A stretch of 64,000 nt of DNA from Hormiphora californensis (lineage: Eukaryota > Ctenophora > Tentaculata > Cydippida > Pleurobrachiidae): the NCBI GenBank assembly GCA_020137815.1, contig CM035355.1, positions 657,451-721,450 of the forward strand, given 5' to 3'. This document shows, in pieces, positions 40,024 through 52,000 of the stretch. How positions within the stretch are numbered: position 1 is the stretch's first letter; each line of letters opens with the position of its first letter. The position numbers and the translations under genes are program-made. The notes under the pieces were generated by a model. That model was given only the letters and a program-made list of their open reading frames with translations, ran no database searches and had not been told where the DNA came from.

Positions 40024-43000
40024 TCATGTATACTGTGACTCTTCACCCATTGTATGTGTCATGTCATAGGGCTTCCCATGTACCCTAAACCTGTACAAGC
40101 AGGTATAGTCTTTGTTACCGTAGTTTGACAGCACCTCTATCTTAATAAAGCGGAAATATTTCTCGTACGGATTCTGTTGTACCGCAAATGTTTCGATAGG
40201 AAATTTGGTGAACTCGTAGTTTCCCACACATGGCCTGGAAAGGGAGGAATATAGCAGTTTTATATAGGAGCAGTTTGTTTTATGAAGGAGCAGATCGTTT
40301 TATGAAGGAGTAATCTGTTAATATTAGTTTATTGTAAAGGATCACTAACCTTTTGGCGCATTTCCATAATCCAGACCCAGAACACGGAAATGTTTTGGGG
40401 CTGAAGAGGCATTCTTTCCAGGTGCTAGGTCCAGCGGGATGTGGTCAAGGGTGAAGTACTCCGGAAATACCTGAGAGGAATCATGGTTTATGGCCGGGTG
40501 TGTTGTTACAATGTTACAGTACACTGCAGCATGATACTGTGTGAATAATGAATCATTGATTATTGTCATGATGGGGGAGGGTGGTGAAAGTATGTGTACT
40601 ATAATATCATGGTGGGGGTGGACCAGCAATCATCATTATTATTATACGCTCAGTAAGTGTGTATCAGCTCTGAGAGAACAATAATCAAGCAGCAGCAGGG
40701 GTGGAATCTTGTGACGGAATGAGTTCATGATATTGTTCCTCCCTACCCGCTGATATCAAGCATCGCACAGAGGCTTATATTTTCTTTCTCTGTTTTACAA
40801 CACTATCTGATAACGATCTGTTATACTTCTAGTGTTTATAATAGACACACCTGTTATTAGGTCTTTAATCAGCTATAATACACGGTGTCTAATGCTAAAC
40901 TTAATATGGGACAGCAAATCATTGGCTGTCCCATATTGTTTATTGGCTGCCAGTGATTCACTGTGATTTACCTCAAAGAAGTCAAAAAAAAAAAAAAAAA
41001 AAAAATAATATAGTACATATTCTCTGATATAGAAAGTGTATGGTACAAGTTAGGAATCAATGAAGAAATGATGATTCGGAATGACCAGATTGACATGAAT
41101 CATACTACCTGTGCGGAAAGCTGGATAGTCAGAGTTCCTCGGTCACCATAGAAACTCCAACAGTTTCCTGGGGAATTATCAGCCTGGATGGCCAGCCGGG
41201 GTGTTTTACAGCTCTTCCAGATAGAAATCCCGAACACGCCCATCCAAGGGGTGGTCCTTGGTGTATGGCTCTGTTTCCCCGATCGTAAACACGATGCCTC
41301 CTAAAGGGGGGGGGGGTGATAAGCTGCTAGGGTGCACGAAATCATTCGGTTTTACTTGATTTGAAACGGATTTACTTGATTTTTTTCATACCTGAGCTTT
41401 CCAATGCATAGTCAGGCATACCGACCCGGTCGGCAGCGAATCTATCCAGCGCCCGTTCAATCATGCCCTGTACCCCGGATCCAGAGATAGCCCCTACAGA
41501 TCCCCCCAAAGCCTCCTCTTCCGCATCATCTGCATCAACCTGTGAGGGCGAGTTGAAACTGCCATACTAGCCCCAAGAATCTATTTGACAATACTCTGCC
41601 ACCAAACCCCCAATATTAGTTGAAGTTAGTGACTAGTTGAAGTTAGTTAGTAGAAGGCGTAAATATTGAGCGCTAGGGAATGAATGTGAGAGCCCCTCCC
41701 CTTGATCCCTACCCGTTTAGTAAGCTCATCAACCTCCCCGTCCAAGTCCAGTAATTTCTTCTCCAGACCCTCCTGCAGGCTCTGAAGAGATGTCCTCAGC
41801 TCCTGGTTCTCCTGCTCTAGTCTTGCCAAACGTGCTACCAACTCCGCAGATATCGCTGCCGTTATCTCCTTCCTAGGGAAAAGGGTGTGAGTTTGGAGTT
41901 CAGGTTCTCTAGTTTCAAATCTACTAACTATAACTTGGAAATTAGCATGTCCCAAAGACTAAAGTATGACTTGTTATGTTCTACCACAGTGTAGCTAGAC
42001 AAAGAGTGACTATTGAGAATCACACATTTTGGGGCACTTACTCGTGTTTAGCGTGCGACTCGGAGTCCTTGGCTTCCCTCTGAAAGAGTCTGGTATGAAA
42101 AATAAGGCCGGGAATATGGCGAGAGGTAGCGAATGCTCCCTCTTTATCCACACAATGCAGATCACAGCTACAAGCCGATACTATCTCTCCCCTCAGCACC
42201 TCACTGACAGTGAACACACATCCTTACTACCTAAATCCTTCCTTACATCTGAATAGCTGCTATCAGTTGTGTCGTATAATTCATCGGTTGTTTCGCCGGC
42301 TTCAGTGTCGATGCCGTCTCCGTCGGTTGTGTCGCCAGCTTCAGTGTCGATGCCGTCTCCGTCGGTTGTGTCACCGGCTTCAGTGTCGATGCCGTCTCCG
42401 TCTATCGTTTCGCCAGCTTCAGTGTCGATGCCGTCCTCCGTCGGTTGTGTCGCCAGCTTCAGTGTCGATGCCGTCTCCGTCTGTCGTTTCGGTTTTTTTC
42501 GTCCATCTCCATGTCCGATGCCGTCTCCTTCGTTTGTTTCGCCACTTCAGTGTCGATGTCCAAAAACCGTCCCCCCGTCTGTGGTTTCGCCGGCTTCAGT
42601 GTCGATGCCGTCTCCGTCGGTTGTGTCGCCGGCTTCAGTGTCGATGCCGTCTCCGTCTGTGGTTTCGCCGGCTTCAGTGTCGATGCCGTCTCCGTCTGTC
42701 GTTTCGCCAGCTTCAGTGTCGATGCCGTCTCCATCGGTGGTTTCGCCGGCTTCAGTGTTGATGCCGTCTCCATCGGTGGTTTCGCCGGCTTGAGTGCCGA
42801 TGCCGTCCCCGTCTGTGGTTTCGCCAGCTTCAGTGTCGATGCCGTCTCCGTCTGTCGTTTCGCCAGCTTCAGTGTCGATGCCGTCTCCATCGGTGGGGGT
42901 TTCGTCGCGGCTTCAGTGTTTGATGCGTCTCCACGGTGGTTTTCGCCGCTTGAGGTGCCGATGCCGTCCCCGTCTGTGGGTTTCGCCAGCTTAGTGTCAG

Positions 43001-43938
43001 CCGTCCTCCGTCTGTCGTTTCGCCAGCTTCATTGTCGATGCCGTCTCCGTCTGTCGTTTCGCCGGCTTCAGTGTCGATGCCGTCTGTGGTTTCGCCAGCT
43101 TCAGTGGTCGATGCCGTCTCCGTCGGTTGTTTCTCCGGCTTCATTGTCGATGCCGTCCCGTCTTCGTTTCGTCGCCAGCTTCATTGTCGATGGCCGTCTC
43201 CGTCTGTCGTTTCGTTCGTTCGGGCCGGCTCAGTGTCGATGCCTCTCCGTCGGTTGTTTTCTCCGGGCTTCAGTGTCGAATGCCGTCTCCCGGTCGTCGT
43301 TTCGCGGTTTCAGTGTCGATGCCGTTCCGTCGGTTTGTGTCGCGGCTTCAGTGTCGATGCCGCTCCGTCTGTCCCGTTTCGCCACTTCAGTGTCGATGCC
43401 GTCTCCATCGGTGGTTTCGCCGGCTTCAGTGTCATGCGTCTCCATCGGTGGTTTCGCCGGCTTGAGTGCCGATGCCGTCCCCGTCTGTGGTTTCGCCAGC
43501 TTCAGTGTCGATGCCGTCTCCGTCTGTCGTTTCGCCAGCTTCAGTGTCGATGCCGTCTCCGTCTGTCGTTTCGCCAGCTTCAGTGTCGATGCCGTCTCCG
43601 TCTGTGGTTTCGCCAGCTTCAGTGTCGATGCCGTCTCCATCGGTCGTCTCGCCATCCGTTGACGACGAATCAGATTCAAGGGCTTGGTCGAAAAACTCCT
43701 TGAACCTATCCCAAACGACGCTTTCCCTGTCTTGTAGAGGAACTTGTTTCAGTTCTGATTTGACCTTTTCAAACTCCTGCCAGGCCTCATCAACCTTCCC
43801 GAATTCAGACAACTCAACCTTCAACCGGTCCTTGAAAACCTTGAACTCTTTCCACGGCAACTTTACATGCTGGATGTTCCCATTATTCTTGTACCACAGC
43901 CGGAGTTTTTCCCACGCTAAATCGGGATCCTTTGCCTC
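40024..43938 (-). CDS. SUN: SUN-domain protein (LINC complex), N-terminus not found
   Basis: Exons on the minus strand: 43938-42247, 42079-42042, 41872-41713, 41539-41392, about 41314-41109, 40470-40350, 40234-40024. SUN proteins span the inner nuclear membrane and bind KASH partners in the perinuclear space. The C-terminal SUN domain shows MPDYALESSGG, GVFGISIWKSCKTPRLAIQ, NSPGNCWSFYGDRGTLTI, LDHIPLDLAPGKNASSAPKH and NYGNKDYTCLYRFRVHG. Upstream are a coiled coil (LARLEQENQELRTSLQSLQE) and the linker LALDRFAADRVG-like segment. The large first exon has a Trp/Lys-rich part (DLAWEKLRLWYKNN) and then about 30 acidic 13-residue repeats. A C4 run where C3 is needed (about 41240) and a slip at 40225 break the frame once each; both look like sequence errors. 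No nuclear or membrane part lies upstream; CFAP52 starts there instead. Confidence 0.88.
42283..43662 (-). repeat. 39-base coding minisatellite of the SUN protein (acidic 13-mer)
   Basis: The unit encodes ETTDGDGIDTEAG with G/D and T/P variants, repeated about 30 times within the large SUN exon. Copies at 42490-42560 and 42890-43440 carry many short indels, whereas those around 42600-42880 and 43440-43660 are clean. The repeats lie in the luminal stalk and would add a flexible, strongly acidic, Thr-rich spacer. Confidence 0.9.
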
Positions 43939-44055
43939 TTAAAGTGAAACCGTGCATTTCCGAAAGATACCTTGGCACTTCTCTTCTAGATCCGCGCTCT
44001 CTGCTCTCTCCTCTACTATCCTGAGCTCTCTCGCTCTCTCTATCTTCTCTCTCAG

Positions 44056-46288
44056 TAAGACGCTCCGTATCTGGGAGGTAGATAGGGAGAACAGGAAGAT
44101 ACGACCTCAGGAATGTGATCTAGGACAACTCAAGAGGGATGTCAGATGTATCCTTATCGATGGTGACGATGAGTATTTGTATGCTGGAACTACCTCTGGA
44201 GATATCCTTCAGGTTAGTCGATATGTCTCTGTTATATAATGGCTTATTATTGGGTAGATTTGCAGTTCATTAGCTGTTTGTGTGTGTTCATGTTTCTAAG
44301 TTTCTAACGTTCCGATCCTCTCAGATCACGATTAGAACGCACCTCTTCAAAAACTCTGGACCCTCAAAGGACAAGTATTCTCTAGGAGTTCACTCCATGG
44401 CCATGCTAAAAGATGGCACTATCATTATTGCTACTGGTGGTGGGACTGTTGGGGCTATTAAACCGGGATCCTCTTTCAAACTGACTAAGGAGTGTGAGCT
44501 GGCTGGTGGTGCCACTAGTATTGCAGTAAGGGGAGCTGGACACCAGATATTTGTAGGGGTCAACAAAGGAAATATCTACAGGTTAGCCGTTATTGAGTGT
44601 ACCCAAAAAATAAGTTTCATATTCCAAACTTTAATATAATAATAAAGTTTTAACCCTGACTTCTCCCCAGTATAAACTTCTCTGACTTCAAGCCGGTTTG
44701 TGTGAACAGCTGCCATTACTCGGGGGTCATGGATGTTGCCTTTCCGGCGGGGGAGGGTAACTTGTTTGCCACGTGCAGCAAAGAAACCATTAGAGTTTGG
44801 GTTACTGATACAAGTTCAGAGGTATTGAGGATTAGTGTTCCTAATATGACATGTCATGGAGTCTGTTTCATGCAGGACGGGAGGAGTATTATTAGTGGTA
44901 AGTTGAACAACTCACTGGAACCAGATAGATTTGAGGAATTTGTTTAACATCATTTCCATTTCAGCCTGGAATGACGGTAAAATTCGAGCCTTTAAGCCGG
45001 AATCTGGAACAGAGTTGTACACAATTCATGACGCACACAAACAGGGTGTTACTGCTATTGCTACTACCAACGATTCTTCCAGGATAGTTAGTGGTGGAGG
45101 CGAGGGACAGGTAATATTAATTAACAAATTATTAGCAGTGATTTATTAACTTGGATTTACAATTATACTGAGAGTGTGCGAGTTTTGGAATCTTAACATG
45201 GTTTTATTGTTCCAGGTCCGCGTATGGGACATTTCTCCGAAGCATCAGCAGATGAAGGCAGCGATGAAGGAGCATAAAGGTATGTTTTTTACTACGCATC
45301 ATTGATTGATCTGAACAACCCGGTATTAAATGATGCTAGACGAATGTGCTACACACGCAATCTCAAATTTCCTCCGAACGAACTCTGCTGAAAGTGCGTC
45401 GCACGCGCGGTTGTGTTTCATATTAAAACGCAGCATTTCAGCAGTTTGTGTGGTCATGTGACCTTGCGCGCAGCATTTCATTGGCTACTGGAACTGAGCG
45501 TGGGAAAAAAGACAAACAATATCCATTTTCCAGGTGTTGTGACTTGTATCAAGATCCGGAAAGAAAACATGGAGTGTGTCAGTGCGTCTGACGATGGAAC
45601 TTGTATTATTTGGGATTTGAACCGATTTGTAAGGAACCAGATCATATTCTCTAATACACTTTTCAAGGCCGTCTGTTACGATCCTTTTGAAAGTCAACTA
45701 CTGACGGGAGGAAGTGATAGGAAGGTACGTAATTAGTAGTTTGTGTTATATCTGACTAACCCTAACTAGCTTTATCCATATAAAGCTCGTCCATATTGAT
45801 TGTCCACATCTTATTCAAATATATTTTCCTTGTAGATTTCCTATTGGGAAACACTAGATGGTTCACAAATCCGAGAGATGGAGGGAAGTGCAGATGGGAG
45901 TATTAACGGTCTAGACATTAGTGCAGATGGAAACTATTTCGTGAGCGGCGGTAATAGCCGAAAAGTTAAGGTAAACTTCATTCAATGGGCCAGTATTTTT
46001 TGAAATCGTATGACGCCCCTTCGATTCTTCTTTATTCAGAATAGTATTCTGAGTCAAATCAAAGAGAAGGTCTGATACAAACTAGAAAAAAGTATCTCCA
46101 TTCTCTCCACACACACACACACACACACAATACCTTCCTAGGTCTGGAAGTATAACGAGGGTGACGTGACTCATGTTGGATTGGGCCACAGTGGCGACAT
46201 AACACGGATCAAGGTGTGCCCTAATTCCAAGCATATCATTAGTGTGAGTGCAGACGGTGCCATCCTGAGGTGGAGGTACCCCTTCTGA
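44056..46288 (+). CDS. CFAP52: Cilia- and flagella-associated WD40 protein CFAP52 (WDR16), lacking N-terminal third
   Basis: Eight exons join in phase to 440 codons: 44056-44212, 44325-44581, 44671-44897, 44965-45110, 45216-45279, 45534-45724, 45836-45970, 46142-46288. CFAP52 is a double WD40 propeller inside ciliary doublet microtubules. Diagnostic strings are VPNMTCHGVCFMQDGRSIIS, AWNDGKIRAFKPESGT, TDGT-like DDGTCIIWDLNRF, SGGGEGQVRVWD and the end SADGAILRWRYPF. The family is about 620 residues, so about 180 residues (the first propeller blades) are absent. Exon 1 as seen starts with an acceptor (CTCTCTCAG) and needs two bases from an earlier exon, yet upstream only the SUN gene on the other strand is found. 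This is a truncation or an assembly break. Confidence 0.92.
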
Positions 46289-47102
46289 GAGATTTCTACT
46301 GGACCTTATACGGAGAGAGAGAAGGGATTTTGAGAGACTTGGAGAGGGGAATAGTGTGTATTTGGGGCTTAGCCTCTTTTTTTCAGACAGCTGAATATAA
46401 TCAGATTTGTTTTCCAACTCGACTGGTTTATCCTATTATTCCTCGATATGTACACGGGTAATAGACCTTTGTAATATCGAGTTTTTCCAACCTGTTTTTC
46501 TCATTTTTCATGTGTTATAGGACCACTGTGATATTAAGAACCATGTATGTGATCACGTATATTATATTGTACATAACCTACTATTGATTGCTCATTTTAA
46601 AACACCGTGTTTTAAGATATTCTCCAAACGGGGGAACACACTTTCTCTCAAGACGTTCTATACTTTGTGTTTTTTCCCTACCATCAGAGAGATCCTAGCT
46701 TAGACTGAGGCGTCTATTTGGTGTGGTCATTATTTGGTCATTAAATGCTGATTTAAATCTCAAAACAGAAGAGTGACTAAGAGCCCTTTGTCCAATCTCT
46801 ATCGATATAACCTCTATCTTATCGCTCGAACAATAGTGCTCTGAGTCTGAATGCAAAACTCAAAGAGGTCAGAAAAAGACCCCTTGCCCCATCGGTCCCT
46901 CTAATAATTGCGTTAAAGGGGAGCAATTCAAACGGGCCCACACCCCTCTTTTTTTAAAGACGTCCCATAGTTCCATGATGCTAGGCGCGGTTTCTTCCCA
47001 CCAAAATAGTTAAATTAGAGTAATTAGTGTTCATTGTAGGACTAGGACTCTCTTCTCTCCTCTCTTGATCTTTAACAGTTACTCCACATTCTCTCCCTTC
47101 CT

Positions 47103-47118
47103 CACACACACACACACA

Positions 47119-47204
<86 letters not shown>
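47103..47204 (+). repeat. (CA)n(CT)n microsatellite
   Basis: About 18 bases of CA and 84 of CT. From 46289 to 47366 I see otherwise only the CFAP52 3' region and the promoter of the next gene. Confidence 0.95.
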
Positions 47205-47207
<3 letters not shown>

Positions 47208-47306
47208 ACTCTCTCTCTCCACTCTCTCTGACCGCTAAAACCTCCCGAAATGCCGGCAATAACATCACCCTGCCACGCAATAAATGGCCATTGGCTGGTG
47301 AGGCGA

Positions 47307-47314
47307 ACTAATAT
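47307..47314 (+). promoter_or_regulatory. TATA-like box of the peptide-precursor gene
   Basis: AATATAAG about 57 bases before the ATG, followed by a short GC-rich leader. This is the right distance for a compact promoter with a 5' UTR of about 30 bases. Confidence 0.4.
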
Positions 47315-47366
47315 AAGCGGGATCGGGGCAAGATCTCTCAGTTCTCACACTCCATCTAATTGAAAC

Positions 47367-47943
47367 ATGTTTAAGTTTGTTGTGTTGTGCGCTGTTCTGT
47401 TAGCGGTTGTGGTTTCAGCCCTTCCTCTTGAGAATGAAGTAGCATTTGAGGGTGAGTGACTGCTGTAGTGAGCACCACTTCGGTTGTAATAGTGGGTGGG
47501 TGTGTGGCAATGGTAAAGGAATTTTTGGTATAATGCAATTGCAAGGGTAGGGGGTGATTTATTAGTTTTATTTATTAAAGCGTGGACACCTGTCTGGCGG
47601 CGCCAGGCCCCGATTTGTATCTCAAATGGGGCACTGCGCTCATATGGGGTCTGTGGCGCCAGATACATAGTGTCAGGCGCCTCCACTTAAGTATTTTATG
47701 ACTGTCTATTTTCTCTAAAGTTTCTCACCCCCTTTTTTCACAGATGTGGGAAAGAGGGCAGTAAGTGGTGGCCCCAGTGGCCCCAGCAGTAGTGGTCCAA
47801 GTGGCAAAGGAGAGGTTACCGCAGCGCCCGTCACAGCCACTACAGTAATGCTATCTAGTAATTCTTACTATTCCTGGTGGTACACTTACTACGTCAACTT
47901 TACCGAGGCTGTCGAGAAAGTAAAACGTGCCCTGGGATTTTAG
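47367..47943 (+). CDS. Small secreted protein or peptide precursor (94 aa)
   Basis: Exons 47367-47451 and 47744-47943 join in phase 1. The start MFKFVVLCAVLLAVVVSA is a clear signal peptide. A short acidic pro-segment (LPLENEVAFEDV) follows and ends in GKR, a dibasic processing site. The mature part is Gly/Ser/Pro-rich (AVSGGPSGPSSSGPSGKG), then aromatic (SYYSWWYTYYVNF), and ends KVKRALGF. Signal, acidic pro-part and KR cleavage are the plan of many secreted invertebrate peptides. The role (signal, adhesive or defence) is unknown. There are no cysteines in the mature part. Confidence 0.7.
47590..47666. repeat. Short dispersed hairpin, family H, copy 1
   Basis: CTGTCTGGCGGCGCCAG at the left and GGTCTGTGGCGCCAGATAC at the right pair around a short middle. 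Related copies lie at 51170-51242 and 61930-61991. It lies in the intron of the peptide-precursor gene. Confidence 0.65.
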
Positions 47944-49079
47944 GTAACCATGGCAACCATGGTGGGAGGAAAGGACTACATTATCACCGTGTGGTCCTCG
48001 GAGAGTGAACCGCCGTGCAATTGAAAATGAACTGAGATTGAGAAACAGAGAGATGCTAGCGTGAAAGCTGGAAAACGGACTGCGGCATTTTGCCACTGTG
48101 ATTATTTTATTGTAGTTTTATCTTTTTTACGTCCTGATGTCACCGGTTTTGAAATAAGACGTTTTTCTTAGTCAACTGCATTGCTGTGTAAAGGGCTGGG
48201 TTGTCATGTTATGGGAACTGGTCCTGAACTGGCCAACACATTGAGAGCGGTGGGCCCAACCTAATACTGTAATATACCCATACTATTCGTGCGAAGGGGG
48301 TGGTGCACAGGTCACAGGATCTGTGATCGCGTCATATTTGTGTGACATCATACTACGTTGTATTATCAGTGTTGTGCGTCACCACTTTGAATCACCACAG
48401 ACGTGTCTGAAACAGGATACTATTGTTGGAAGTGCTACCACGTGGTCTTGGAGTGCTGCTGCAGTGTGTGTTTTTCGATGTGGGACTGGCAGCCGTGGGA
48501 ATAGGTCTGAAGCTGTAATGTTCTAACCCTCCTTTGAAGTATGGGCTGGTGGGGAGAGGATGTATAGTATACATTGTATAGTATGTATAGTATGTGTATT
48601 ATGTATACAATGTATATACACGGATAAGGTAGAGAGGATTCTCACTCAGCTCAGCTTCTCTTGGTAAACAGTGTGGTCTCTTGTTCTAGTTTATTTGGTT
48701 TACTGCACATGGAATTGAAACTGGAAAATTGGAAAACTGAAAATATACCTGGAATAACATCTGAAATGAGACATGTGTTTTTGAGGTTAGCTGACACAAC
48801 CAGCCCCACCATTACTTTTAGAGAGGGGTGTGTGTTTTAGTGACATGTTTGCACAGATCAGCGTTATCTAGTCTGCCCCATTGAATTGACAGCTGTACTA
48901 GTATACCTAGACCAAGAAGAGGATCAGACACTCTCCCAGATCCTGATCAGTAGTTTATCAGTCGCAACACCTCTAAAACATCTCCTGACCGAGACTTCTA
49001 GGAGGAATCGTCAAATTCTCCATAATCAGACAGTGACAATAAAACTTTAGGACATCTCCCACGCTGACAGAGTAACATA

Positions 49080-52000
49080 ATGAACTACACGTGTAACAAG
49101 ACATACCACGTGACCCCAGAAATGGATAACTGGGGTCCAACGTTTTCAGAAATCACAAAGTGTCCCCCACCAGAGTGGCTACCTACCATGATCATAGGTG
49201 AGGGGCCTGGGCGTACCAGACACATAGGTGAGGGGCGTGCCTGGGCGTGCCAGACACATAGGTGAGGGGCGTGCCTGGGCGTACCAGACACATAGGTGAG
49301 GGGCGTGCCTGGGCGTGCCAGACACATAGGTGAGGGCCGTGCCTGGGCGTACCAGACACATAGGTGAGGGGCGTGCCTGGGCGTACCAGACACATAGGTG
49401 AGGGGCGTGCCTGGGCGTACCAGACACATAGGTGAGGGGCGTGCCTGGGCGTGCCAGACACATAGGTGAGGGGCGTGCCTGGGCGTGCCAGACACATAGG
49501 TGAGGGCGTGCCTGGGCGTGCCAGACACATAGGTGAGGGGCCGTGCCTGGGCGTACCAGACACATAGGTGAGGGGCGTGCCTGGGCGTACCAGACACATA
49601 GGTGAGGGGCGTGCCTGGGCGTGCCAGACACATAGGTGAGGGGCGTGCCTGGGCGTGCCAGACACATAGGTGAGGGCCGTGCCTGGGCGTACCAGACACA
49701 TAGGTGAGGGGCGTGCCTGGGCGTACCAGACACATAGGTGAGGGGCGTGCCTGGGCGTGCCAGACACATAGGTGAGGGGCGTGCCTGGGCGTGCCAGACA
49801 CATAGGTGAGGGCCGTGCCTGGGCGTACCAGACACATAGGTGAGGGGCGTGCCTGGGCGTACCAGACACATAGGTGAGGGGCGTGCCTGGGCGTACCAGA
49901 CACATAGGTGAGGGCCGTGCCTGGGCGTACCAGACACATAGGTGAGGGGCGTGCCTGGGCGTACCAGACACAGTAGCACACCACTATTTAGGCCGAGGAT
50001 CTTCCTGCAAGATCCGGCCCATACCACACTATTACAGGAGTTTGATACAGTAACCCTGTAATGGCTGCTGTATAATTTTGTGTGATATACAGTGCCCCGT
50101 CAAATATTGTTTGTCTCACATTCCTTTATTAGGATCACTGTTGTTTGGTTGTACAGCTGCAATGCTAGGCTGGTTGGTAAGGGATTTCTACATGTACAGA
50201 TGGAGTCATCCCAAACAGCTGCAAGATACCTGTCTCGTGCTATCTTTCTACCTGGTCCACTCAGGATGCTACTTACTAAGTAGGGAAGTGGGTTACACAG
50301 AGGGAGGGTACACTTAGAATCTGACATGCTAAGCCGGGGTTGTATTCCTGTCCTTCATATATTTACCATATGCAACCCCACTCAGAAATGATAAACCCAC
50401 GTGGAGGCCATATTTACGAGTTTATATCGGATGTCTATGAAGCTATCGGCCTTACAGCTTTATTCAACCTATCCTGGTTCTTCTGCTCAGGTAGTAGAGA
50501 TTCAATCTGTGTGGTGTCATTGGATCTGTGTGTTGTCATGGTGATCTGTGTGTTGTCATGGTAATCTGTGTGTTGTCATGGTGATCTGCGTGTCATGTTG
50601 TCATGGTGATCTGTGTCATGTGTGTTGTCATGGTGATCTGTGTGTTGTCATGGTGATCTGTGTGTTGTCATGGTGATCTGTGTGTTGTCATGGTGATCTG
50701 TGTGTTGTCATGGTGATCTGTGTGTTGTCATGGTGATCTGTGTGTTTTCATGGTGATCTGTGTGTTGTCATGGTGATCTGTGTGTTGTCATGGTGATCGG
50801 TGTGTTGTCATGGTGATCGGTGTGTTGTCATGGTGATCTGCGTGTTGTCATGGTGATCTGTGTGTTGTCATGGTGATCTGTGTGTTGTCATGGTGATCTG
50901 TGTGTTGTCATGGTGATCTGTGTGTTGTCATGGTAAAATTGGTGATCATCATGAATCGTTAGTTAAATTTCCGTTAAACTAGGGAAGTATCAGGATCTGA
51001 AAGGAGAGTTGGACAAGCGACTGATAAACCTAGGACAAATGCCATTCCCATTCCTAAAACTCTGCAGTCGACTTACAAAACCAACGGAAACGTTCTTCAC
51101 GTAAGCTATATTTGGGCAGTGGACACGCCTTTGTGGCCCTGATCTGTGTTCGCTACAAAGAATATATTGCTGTCTGGTGGTGCCAAACCCCGTCAATTTG
51201 ATCCTATTAGTGCCCTCAGATCAGGTCGGCGCCGCCAGACAGTGAAACTATAAGCGGAGAGGACGGTCTTATATGAGACAAATCTGAGCGCACTGAGAAT
51301 CAAACCTGGGTTTGGTGCCGCTGTAGACCTGGGATGAATGACCTGGGTCGACTTGTTGTAGATTTGGGTTGAATTAAATTAATTACTGTTTAGAGTGGTG
51401 TTGTGTCTGATGGTTCAGTTGCCCATTATTCAGTTCATCCTGGGGGTGATAACCATCTCATTCTGGTATAATGGCGACACCACCTCGTCCTACTACGGAG
51501 ATACCAGCTCTACAAAGAGTGTCATGGCATCAGGTAACACGTGGGTATATGGGATGAGAGTCTTGTGAGGAGAATGTGAGGAGACTGGTTGGAGCTGCAT
51601 ATAATAGGTTGAGATCTTTAATTAGAGAAATATATATCAGCCCCTCATAGAATATTACAGTGTAGAAAACATGGCCAAGGTATAATTTAATTTAATAACC
51701 ACTAATTACCAACACTTTGAATTATATGAACATACATAATATACAGTGTATATATAATATACACCATTACATGCACTGTTTATCTGAATTCCCGACAATT
51801 CATTTCAGTGATTCTTCTGGTTTCATTCAAGTTTGCGATCTACGCCATCCACCTCCAAGATGCCACACTCCGCCCCTACTACATTGGGCGCCGGTTTTTC
51901 AAGCTGAAGTTCTACCTGTTCAAAGCCCTTACGATCCTAACTAAAGTTCAGTTCTCAATTCTTGGTGCCGTTTTAGAGTATGGTAGTGATCAGCCTGACA

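Noticed and set aside
42210-43942. Plus-strand frames with repeated SVVSPASVSMPSP or CRFASFSVDAV
   Set aside because: Antisense of the SUN acidic repeats; the minus strand joins to recognisable SUN exons in phase.
49085-50027. Three overlapping open frames of 259-299 codons on the minus strand
   Set aside because: They consist of a repeated 34-base intronic minisatellite; three frames are open at once because the unit has no stop codon. No protein-like composition.
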